DNA of 10,760 bases from NCBI GenBank assembly GCA_017547995.1, contig JAFYNW010000156.1:1-10760 (forward strand), in the 5' to 3' direction. Each line of letters opens with the position of its first letter. Position 1 is the stretch's first letter. A program made the translations under genes and the position numbers. Of this stretch, positions 5,761-10,760 are shown piece by piece. The notes beneath the pieces were generated by a model. It saw only the letters and a program-made list of their open reading frames with translations. It was not told the DNA's origin and ran no database searches. The stretch comes from Clostridia bacterium (GTDB lineage Bacteria > Bacillota > Clostridia > Oscillospirales > Butyricicoccaceae).

Positions 5761-6804
5761 ATGAATAACAATATCGTTCTTTCTGCAAAAGATGTAGAAA
5801 TTCAGTTCAGCCTCCGCGGCAGAGAACTCAAGGCTATCCGTAAGTGCTCTCTCGACCTTTACAAGGGCGAAACACTTGCTATCGTAGGTGAATCCGGCTC
5901 CGGTAAGAGCGTATTCACAAAGTCTTTCCTCGGTATGCTCGATGCTAACGGCAAGGTTATCGGCGGCAGCATTATGTACGACGGGGAAGACCTTGCGACT
6001 TACAAAAAGGAAAAGCAGTGGATGAACATCCGCGGTAAGAAAATCGCGATGGTTATGCAGGACCCAATGACGTCCCTCAACCCACTTATGCCTGTAGGCA
6101 AGCAGATTCAGGAAAGTATTACACGCAACCAGGGCATCAAGGGCAAGGAAGCTAAGAAGATGGCTATCGAAATGCTCGAAAAGGTTGGCATTCCTGATGC
6201 TGAAAACAGATACAATCAGTATCCACACGAATTCTCCGGCGGTATGCGTCAGCGTGTAGTTATCGCTATCGCAGTAGCTTGCCAGCCTGAAATCCTCATC
6301 TGCGACGAGCCAACAACAGCTCTCGACGTTACAATTCAGGCTCAGATTCTCAAGCTCATCCGCAACCTTCAGGTTGAATACAATATGACTGTCGTTTACA
6401 TCACTCACGACCTCGGCGTTGTTGCAAACGTTGCCGACAGAGTTGCAGTTATGTACGCAGGCCAGATTGTTGAATACGGCCTTGTAGATGAAATCTTCTA
6501 CGATGCATGGCATCCATACACATGGGCACTTATGTCATCTCTCCCACAGTACGGTGTGAAGGGTGAGCCACTCCCAACAATCGACGGTACACCACCAAAC
6601 CTCTTCTATGAAATCAAGGGCGATGCTTTTGCTGCAAGAAACAAGATGCCTCTCGCTATCGACTTCGAAGAAGAGCCACCATATTTCGAAATTTCCCCAA
6701 CACACAAGGCAAAGACATGGTATCTTGACCCACGCGCTCCAAAGATTGAGCAGCCAAAGATTTTCCGTGAAATGCGTGAAAGAAGAATGAGAGAGGAGGC
6801 ATAG
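5761..6804 (+). CDS. oppD: Oligopeptide ABC transporter ATPase (OppD-like) lacking the usual C-terminal cysteines
   Basis: Cytoplasmic ATPase of the peptide importer, 347 residues from the ATG at 5761. AAGGAGG at 5747-5753 sits 7 bases upstream, so I reject the in-frame GTG at 5755. All ABC elements are intact: Walker A GESGSGKS (43-50), Q-loop Gln100 (MVMQDPMTSLNP), signature FSGGMRQR (158-165), Walker B ILICDEP (178-184), D-loop TALD and switch His216. The OppD/DppD C-terminal extension follows (about 265-330). Residues usually given as GCxFxxRC...C...HxxxC appear as GDAFAARN (287-294), Asp301 and Thr319. All four cysteines that bind an Fe-S cluster in many relatives are therefore replaced, while surrounding spacing and the EEEPP motif are kept. 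I recall similar sequences from other gut Firmicutes, so this may mark a subfamily. It ends in a charged tail (KIFREMRERRMREEA). Confidence 0.94.
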   Translation: MNNNIVLSAKDVEIQFSLRGRELKAIRKCSLDLYKGETLAIVGESGSGKSVFTKSFLGMLDANGKVIGGSIMYDGEDLATYKKEKQWMNIRGKKIAMVMQDPMTSLNPLMPVGKQIQESITRNQGIKGKEAKKMAIEMLEKVGIPDAENRYNQYPHEFSGGMRQRVVIAIAVACQPEILICDEPTTALDVTIQAQILKLIRNLQVEYNMTVVYITHDLGVVANVADRVAVMYAGQIVEYGLVDEIFYDAWHPYTWALMSSLPQYGVKGEPLPTIDGTPPNLFYEIKGDAFAARNKMPLAIDFEEEPPYFEISPTHKAKTWYLDPRAPKIEQPKIFREMRERRMREEA

Positions 6805-6805
6805 T

Positions 6806-7735
6806 ATGGCTGAAAAATTGATTGAAATCAAAGACCTGCAGGTCAGCTTCGGTCACGGCAGAAAGAAGTTCATTGCTGTTGACCACGTAAATATCGACAT
6901 CTACAAGGGCGAAACATTCTCACTCATCGGTGAATCCGGCTCCGGTAAGACAACTATCGGCCGTGCTATCGTCCGTATCAATCCTGTAACAGGCGGCGAA
7001 ATCCTTTACAAGGGCCGCAGAATCAGCGGCAAGATTTCCAAGGAACTCGACAGAGAAGTAATCAAGAACTGCCAGATGGTTTTCCAGGACCCTATGGCAT
7101 CCCTCAACGAACGTGCTAAGGTCGACTACATCGTTTCCGAAGGTCTCATCAACCATAAGCTTTACAAGGACGAAGCAGACCGTAAGGAAAAGGTTGACAA
7201 GGCTCTCCGTGAAGTAGGCCTTCTTCCTGAGTTCTCCACACGCTTCCCACACGAGTTTTCCGGCGGTCAGCGTCAGAGAATCGGTATCGCACGTTCTCTC
7301 GTAATGGAGCCTGAATTCCTCGTTCTCGACGAACCAATTTCCGCTCTCGACGTTTCCATCCGTGCTCAGGTTCTCAACCTCCTCAACGAACTCAAGATCA
7401 AGAAGGGTCTTACATATATGTTCGTAGCGCACGACCTCTCTGTTGTAAGATTTATCTCCGACAGAGTAGCGATTATCCACAAGGGCAGAATCGTTGAACT
7501 TGCTGAAACAGAAGAACTCTTCACAAATCCGCTTCACCCATATACAAAGGCGCTCCTTTCTGCAGTGCCAATCCCTGACCCATACCTTGAAAGATGCAAG
7601 GAGCTTATCGTATACGATCCATCTATGCACGATTACAGCACAGATTTGCCTGTATGGGAAGAAGTAAAGCCAGGCCACTTTGTATACGGCAATCAGCGTG
7701 AACTCGAAGGCTACAGAAAGCAGCTCGGTCAGTAA
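6806..7735 (+). CDS. oppF: Oligopeptide ABC transporter ATPase (OppF-like)
   Basis: Second ATPase, expected to form a heterodimer with OppD; 309 residues. Walker A GESGSGKTT (42-50), Q-loop Gln94 (MVFQDPMASLN), signature FSGGQRQR (151-158), Walker B FLVLDEP (171-177), D-loop SALD and switch His209 are all intact, so both half-sites should be competent for ATP hydrolysis. After HPYTKALLSAVPIPDP the C-terminus departs from the cysteine-rich OppF extension: it reads through YDPSMHDYSTDLP to EEVKPGHFVYGN, where classical OppF has a GHxxAC-type end. This matches the cysteine loss in OppD. The start is one base after the oppD stop, with GAGGAGG at 6793-6799, so translation is coupled. Regulation is as for oppBCD. 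Confidence 0.94.
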   Translation: MAEKLIEIKDLQVSFGHGRKKFIAVDHVNIDIYKGETFSLIGESGSGKTTIGRAIVRINPVTGGEILYKGRRISGKISKELDREVIKNCQMVFQDPMASLNERAKVDYIVSEGLINHKLYKDEADRKEKVDKALREVGLLPEFSTRFPHEFSGGQRQRIGIARSLVMEPEFLVLDEPISALDVSIRAQVLNLLNELKIKKGLTYMFVAHDLSVVRFISDRVAIIHKGRIVELAETEELFTNPLHPYTKALLSAVPIPDPYLERCKELIVYDPSMHDYSTDLPVWEEVKPGHFVYGNQRELEGYRKQLGQ

Positions 7736-7761
7736 TTTTAATTATAACAAAGGAGAAATCA

Positions 7762-8184
7762 ATGAAAAAATTCATCAGCACCTTTACTTCTGATATGACA
7801 AAGCCTGTGATATACTCTGCAATATCCAGATTTTTCTTGGCACTGTGCATCGTACTGTTATGGAACAGATTTGTAAATGAAGGCAGTAAGTTTGCTCATA
7901 GCATTTTTGAAACAGGTTTCTTCTGCGCAGGTATAGTGTTTGTTCTTCTTGCATGGTTCAGCTATCTTTCATTCGACGGATTCAGACCATACGCAAATCT
8001 TTTTACTGACAAGGATGAAGAAGAGGACGACAGAAAGGGAATGAGCTTTACAAAAATCATCAACACAAAGCCACAGATTTTCGAAGGCTTTGAGGATGAT
8101 GAACGCGCGCTCATCAAGCTTTGCTCAAATCTTATTGTTGCGGCAATGTATCTCATTCCAAGCGTTATCGCCTATATCATATAA
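7762..8184 (+). CDS. Unknown small membrane protein at the end of the opp operon
   Basis: I do not recognise this 140-residue protein. It has three likely membrane helices (about 17-36, 52-71 and 121-140, the last reaching the C-terminus), a strongly acidic stretch DKDEEEDD (83-90), and a soluble loop of about 45 residues between helices two and three (SFTKIINTKPQIFEGFEDDE...). AAAGGAG at 7749-7755 is 6 bases before the ATG. It lies 26 bases after oppF with no terminator or promoter between, and the shared terminator follows it, so it should be co-transcribed with the transporter. Codon use is more mixed than in oppA-F, so it is probably made at a lower level. A role as an accessory subunit is possible but only inferred from position. 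Confidence 0.85.
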   Translation: MKKFISTFTSDMTKPVIYSAISRFFLALCIVLLWNRFVNEGSKFAHSIFETGFFCAGIVFVLLAWFSYLSFDGFRPYANLFTDKDEEEDDRKGMSFTKIINTKPQIFEGFEDDERALIKLCSNLIVAAMYLIPSVIAYII

Positions 8185-8188
8185 AATA

Positions 8189-8215
8189 AAAAAGGACGGT
8201 TTATCCGTCCTTTTT
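8189..8215. terminator. Bidirectional terminator
   Basis: AAAAAGGACGG (8189-8199), loop TTTAT, CCGTCCTTTTT (8205-8215): an 11-bp stem with A-tract and T-tract arms. It ends the opp operon on the plus strand and also lies just past the stop of the convergent phosphatase gene, serving both. Confidence 0.9.
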
Positions 8216-8217
8216 CT

Positions 8218-8922
8218 TTATATTTCAATCTGGTTTTCAAAAAGCATTGCAGGTCCGTGAGCGTAAAGATGAGATACGTCGGAAAGACACAGACACTGCG
8301 GTGCTGTAAATCCATCGGGATTGTTTTTGAATTCAAGAATAGTCACGCCCGTGTGATTATACTTGAAGGATGCCCACATAATGTGAATCGGAATGTGGAG
8401 CAGGCAGGAAAGCCATGCGAGAGAGAAGACCTTGTGGCAGAAAAGCGCCACCTTTTCCTCGTTGTTGCGTAAAATACGGTAAACTCCGTTTTCCTCCTTA
8501 TACCCAAGCTTTTCGAGAAAAGCCTTGCCGTTTTCTTCGATATAATCGACAGCCTGTTTGAAATCAGACTGATTGAAGCCGCAGCATTCAAAGCTTCTGT
8601 CATAAGGCAGGTTGATGTTGCCGTTTGCTCTGTAATGTGTATTCTGCACGAGCGAAACCGACTTCATAATGCCGTCAGGATATGGAGTAAGACGCTCGTC
8701 ACCAACCTCGTGAGTCCATGGCTCGATAGTTTTCTCAAGTCCGAGAAGACGGCAGGCAGGCTCTGCGGTCTGCTGTGCTCTGCCCATAGGAGAGGAGAAA
8801 ATACGGTCGATTTTAGCGTCAAACATACGCTTGCCAACAGCCTCAGCCTGAAGCTTGCCGCGCTCGGTAAGACTGTCCGTCACGTAATCAGGGTCGCCGT
8901 GTCTTATAATATAAAGAAGCAT
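8218..8922 (-). CDS. Histidine phosphatase family protein
   Basis: A 234-residue cytoplasmic protein of the histidine phosphatase (phosphoglycerate-mutase-like) superfamily. The N-terminal catalytic RHG motif is at 7-9, with His8 as the phosphorylated residue. LTERGKLQAEAVGKR (18-32) follows, then SSPMGRAQQTA (43-53) with the phosphate-binding Arg48. HE at 71-72 and a second His at 163 (ALFCHKV) complete the active site. The C-terminal half (165-234) is rich in Cys and His (SCLLHIPIH...) and less conserved. The start MLLYIIRH at 8922 follows GGAGGG with 6 bases spacing; the frame stays open further upstream to 9189, but that part covers the promoter. The substrate cannot be inferred; relatives act on phospho-sugars, phosphoserine, cobalamin precursors and more. 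It is a single gene. Confidence 0.9.
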   Translation of the reverse strand: MLLYIIRHGDPDYVTDSLTERGKLQAEAVGKRMFDAKIDRIFSSPMGRAQQTAEPACRLLGLEKTIEPWTHEVGDERLTPYPDGIMKSVSLVQNTHYRANGNINLPYDRSFECCGFNQSDFKQAVDYIEENGKAFLEKLGYKEENGVYRILRNNEEKVALFCHKVFSLAWLSCLLHIPIHIMWASFKYNHTGVTILEFKNNPDGFTAPQCLCLSDVSHLYAHGPAMLFENQIEI

Positions 8923-8950
8923 ACATAGCCCTCCAACTTTGTTTTTTATC

Positions 8951-8979
8951 AGTATATCATAACAATCACACGTATTCAA
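8951..8979 (-). promoter_or_regulatory. Promoter for the histidine phosphatase gene
   Basis: On the minus strand: TTGAAT (8979-8974), a 17-base spacer, TATACT (8956-8951), with an extended-10 TGA before TATACT. It lies about 28 bases before the gene's ATG. A good sigma-A match. Confidence 0.75.
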
Positions 8980-9043
8980 TAAACTTGCGAAAATTGTTGA
9001 ATAAAGCCAACGCATCATTGCAAAGATAAACATTCTTTGATTA

Positions 9044-9072
9044 TTGATTTTTCTCATCATTAAATATATAAT
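9044..9072 (+). promoter_or_regulatory. Promoter for the amidohydrolase gene
   Basis: TTGATT (9044-9049), 17 bases, TATAAT (9067-9072), about 36 bases before the ATG. A second TTGATT at 9037-9042 gives a direct repeat TTGATTATTGATT. It is divergent from the phosphatase promoter, about 65 bp away. Confidence 0.78.
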
Positions 9073-9108
9073 AGTATCATAAGTATTCTGAAGCGGATGG
9101 TGAAATAA

Positions 9109-9933
9109 ATGAAGATAATCGATGCGCATCTGCATCTTTTCAAGAATGAAAACGGCAGGGCAGAAATGATGGCAAATGCCGTAGGACACAGAAACTCAAC
9201 AGAGCATCTCAGGGAAGTGTATGCCCAGCTTGGCATCGTGCACGGCGTAATTATGGGCAATGGCGGACTTGAAATAGAAAATCATAATTATCCTTCGGAC
9301 ATATTCCATTATTGCGTCGGTCTCGACAGCTCTCTTTTTGAAGATGGAAAGAAGCCGCTGAAAGCTGTGGCAGAGGAGATTGAAATGCACCTCATGCGCG
9401 ACCTGTGCTGTGGTGTCAAGCTTTATCCGGGATATAACAAGATTCCGCTCACAGATGAGTTTTATCAGCCGGTGTATGAGCTTGCGGCAAAGTATAATAA
9501 GCCTGTCGCGGTGCACATGGGACTGACGTCATTTGCAAAGGCACACCTCAAATATTGTCATCCGCTGGCACTCGACGAAGTGGCGGCAGACAATCCTGAT
9601 ACACAGTTTGTCATGTGTCATTTCGGCAATCCGTTTTTTGAAAGCTCAGCGGCTGTTGTGATTAAAAATCCAAATGTCTATGCCGAATTGTCAGGCCTTC
9701 TTGAAGGAAGATTGAATATCGACGAGTTTATGCAGGAACAGTCTGGCTACGTAGGCGCGCTCAAAACCTGGATGTATGCCGTCAACAACTGGGATAAGTT
9801 TATGTTTGGCACAGACTGGCCGATAGTAAACCTCGGTGAATATATTGAGTTTTTCAAGAGAATAGTTCCTGAAAAGCATTGGGACAAGTTCTTCTTTGAA
9901 AATGCCAACAGGGTATACCGCCTTGGATTATAG
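9109..9933 (+). CDS. Amidohydrolase family (TIM-barrel) metal-dependent hydrolase
   Basis: A 274-residue protein of the amidohydrolase_2-type TIM-barrel family, which includes metal-dependent hydrolases and decarboxylases. The metal-site pattern is visible: DAHLHL (5-10) gives the strand-1 HxH (His7 and His9), VAVHMG gives His136, MCHFGNP gives His171, and MFGTDWP gives Asp236. Lys104 in GVKLYPGY is at a place where some members carry a bridging lysine, but I cannot tell whether it does so here. The C-terminal FENANRVYRLGL is typical of the family, where it follows the barrel. The ATG is preceded by a modest GGATGGTG site. It has its own promoter, and no terminator is apparent before the next gene's promoter. 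Substrate is unknown; neighbouring genes give no pathway hint. Confidence 0.88.
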   Translation: MKIIDAHLHLFKNENGRAEMMANAVGHRNSTEHLREVYAQLGIVHGVIMGNGGLEIENHNYPSDIFHYCVGLDSSLFEDGKKPLKAVAEEIEMHLMRDLCCGVKLYPGYNKIPLTDEFYQPVYELAAKYNKPVAVHMGLTSFAKAHLKYCHPLALDEVAADNPDTQFVMCHFGNPFFESSAAVVIKNPNVYAELSGLLEGRLNIDEFMQEQSGYVGALKTWMYAVNNWDKFMFGTDWPIVNLGEYIEFFKRIVPEKHWDKFFFENANRVYRLGL

Positions 9934-9962
9934 AAAAATCGTGATATCAAAAACTTTACCAT

Positions 9963-9990
9963 TGTAATTTTCGTGGAATTATAGTATAAT
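9963..9990 (+). promoter_or_regulatory. Promoter for the Lar-like gene
   Basis: TTGTAA (9963-9968), 16 bases, TATAAT (9985-9990), about 35 bases before the ATG. It lies in the gap after the amidohydrolase, so the small gene can be transcribed on its own. Confidence 0.7.
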
Positions 9991-10025
9991 ATCCTTTAGA
10001 AGAAAAATGAACAGGAGATTTATAT

Positions 10026-10283
10026 ATGAGCTTATTGGATAAAATTATGGCAGACCTTGAGCTTTTCAAGGATATCGAGATTTTTGAATGTCCGCTCTGC
10101 GGCGGTGCAGGCAGCATCGAGGTTGAAAACGACTGGTGTATCTACGTTTCCTGCGCAGACTGCGGCGGCCATACAAGTGAAGTGCCTTTCAACAGCCCTG
10201 ATGAAAAGTACGCAGCGGCAAAGAAGGCGGTTGAAAACTGGAATCTCGGCAAGGTAATTTCCCTCGGCACAGGCGCTAACTAA
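10026..10283 (+). CDS. Small Lar-like CPxCGG zinc-ribbon protein
   Basis: An 85-residue protein resembling the Lar restriction-alleviation family (a phage/prophage group that tempers host type I restriction) and related CPxCGG proteins. After a short helical lead (1-19) come the paired metal-binding motifs ECPLCGGAG (Cys22, Cys25) and VSCADCGG (Cys43, Cys46), about 17 residues apart with a Trp between. Then follows the family's C-terminal helix AAKKAVENWN (63-72). AGGAG at 10013-10017 is 8 bases from the ATG. It has its own promoter and terminator and no phage genes beside it. Family resemblance is by motif and spacing; anti-restriction activity is not shown and the protein may have another chromosomal role. 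Confidence 0.8.
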   Translation: MSLLDKIMADLELFKDIEIFECPLCGGAGSIEVENDWCIYVSCADCGGHTSEVPFNSPDEKYAAAKKAVENWNLGKVISLGTGAN

Positions 10284-10295
10284 ATAAAACACATC

Positions 10296-10327
10296 AAATC
10301 CCGGACACCCTCCGGGATTTATTTTTT
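10296..10327 (+). terminator. Terminator after the Lar-like gene
   Basis: AAATCCCGG (10296-10304), loop of 7, CCGGGATTT (10312-10320), then ATTTTTT. A perfect 9-bp stem, 12 bases after the stop codon. Confidence 0.88.
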
Positions 10328-10381
10328 ATCAGCAGAAGTTCATTTGAAATACCAGACAATGGCAGTGTGATTGGTAACTCC

Positions 10382-10408
10382 AAAGACCTCCATACAGGAG
10401 GTCTTTTT
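10382..10408 (+). terminator. Second, orphan terminator
   Basis: AAAGACCTCC (10382-10391), loop ATACA, GGAGGTCTTT (10397-10406) and a T-run to 10408. A perfect 10-bp stem. The 60 bases between it and the previous terminator hold no gene I can support, so it is either a backup terminator or the end of a short RNA. Confidence 0.8.
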
Positions 10409-10434
10409 GTCTGCGAAAAAAGGCGAAAAAGGTC

Positions 10435-10463
10435 TTGCGAGTTTTATATAAATAAGGTATAAT
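10435..10463 (+). promoter_or_regulatory. Promoter for the SpoIID/LytB-like gene
   Basis: TTGCGA (10435-10440), 17 bases, TATAAT (10458-10463), about 57 bases upstream of the ATG at 10521. A good sigma-A match in a gap of 237 bases (10284-10520) that otherwise holds only the two terminators. Confidence 0.7.
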
Positions 10464-10520
10464 AATTTTATACTCGATAAATTTCGTCTTTTTATGCCAG
10501 AAATGGCTCGGGAGAACTTT

Positions 10521-10760
10521 ATGAAAAATAGAAACTTGATGAAAATACTGCTTTCGGTATTTATAATATCCCTCGTCGGCATCCTTCCTGCGAAAGCGGC
10601 AGGGAGCGATGTGCTCAAGGTAGGTCTGTTTTACAGCTCGAATGCATTGCCTGCGGCAAACCTGCAGAACGTCACGGGCATTGGCTATGGTTATGAGGTC
10701 GGCTATTTTGACAGCACACGTCAGTTTGTGCCGCTTTATAGCATTGACTCGACCAATAAA
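10521..10760 (+). CDS. Exported protein, probably SpoIID/LytB-domain (5' part)
   Basis: The first 80 residues of a protein running off the window. A typical signal peptide (MKNRNLMKILLSVF...) has a likely signal peptidase I site after PAKA (about residue 27). The mature start, DVLKVGLFYSSNALPAANLQN, then GYEVGYFDSTRQFVPL, resembles the N-terminal region of clostridial SpoIID/LytB-domain proteins, where a VGLFYGSSA-type strand is followed by a YRFGYFD strand. SpoIID is a peptidoglycan lytic enzyme of spore engulfment; related proteins act in cell-wall remodelling. The catalytic domain lies beyond the window, so the family call is by resemblance and recall only. GGGAG at 10510-10514 supports the start. 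Confidence 0.6.
   Translation, partial: MKNRNLMKILLSVFIISLVGILPAKAAGSDVLKVGLFYSSNALPAANLQNVTGIGYGYEVGYFDSTRQFVPLYSIDSTNK

Noticed and set aside
4732..6513. A 593-codon open frame on the minus strand opposite oppC and oppD
   Set aside because: Same cause: it is in codon register with both oppC and oppD, whose motifs are unmistakable on the plus strand. No domain is visible in the antisense product.
6920..7678. A 252-codon open frame on the minus strand opposite oppF
   Set aside because: It mirrors oppF codon for codon and shows no motif of its own.
8923..9189. N-terminal extension of the histidine phosphatase to 9189
   Set aside because: It covers the promoter at 8951-8979 and the divergent promoter region. 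The RHG motif needs only a few residues before it, and a GGAGGG site precedes the start at 8922.
10340..10618. A 92-codon open frame on the minus strand
   Set aside because: It spans the orphan terminator, the promoter at 10435 and the start of the exported-protein gene, with no domain or good start context.

Overview
The window looks like chromosomal DNA from a low-to-mid GC, probably spore-forming gut Clostridia (Firmicutes). The evidence is strong AAGGAGG-type ribosome binding sites, consensus sigma-A promoters, GC-stem/U-tract terminators, a YetF (DUF421) membrane protein, a clostridial Thr/Ala-rich lipoprotein linker, and a partial exported protein resembling the SpoIID/LytB family. I cannot name the genus or species from sequence alone. 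I see no mobile element, CRISPR array, rRNA or tRNA.

Layout. At 1-711 a minus-strand pair (yetF-like gene, then the first codons of a following gene) points out of the window. At 830-1390 lies 5-formyltetrahydrofolate cyclo-ligase, with its own promoter and terminator. Positions 1425-1660 are a regulatory region with inverted and direct repeats and a consensus promoter. At 1716-7735 is a complete oligopeptide/dipeptide-type ABC transporter in the order binding protein, permease, permease, ATPase, ATPase (oppA-B-C-D-F). A strong hairpin terminator separates oppA from oppBCDF, and a small three-helix membrane protein (7762-8184) ends the cluster. A bidirectional terminator at 8189-8215 separates it from a convergent histidine phosphatase (8218-8922, minus). 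Divergent promoters then serve that phosphatase and a TIM-barrel amidohydrolase (9109-9933). Next come a Lar-like zinc-ribbon small protein (10026-10283), two successive terminators, and the start of an exported SpoIID/LytB-like protein (10521 onward).

How the genes work together. OppA would capture peptides outside the membrane, OppB and OppC form the channel, and OppD and OppF power import. The oppA-oppB terminator would let the binding protein be made in excess over the membrane components. The remaining genes look like independent single-gene units.

The items most worth a second look are: the tandem dyad repeats upstream of oppA; the loss of all four cluster-type cysteines from the OppD C-terminal domain, with a matching change in OppF; the sharp codon-usage difference between the opp genes and their neighbours; the unknown membrane protein in the opp operon; and the orphan Lar-like protein. 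Nothing here amounts to clear evidence of a wholly new system.
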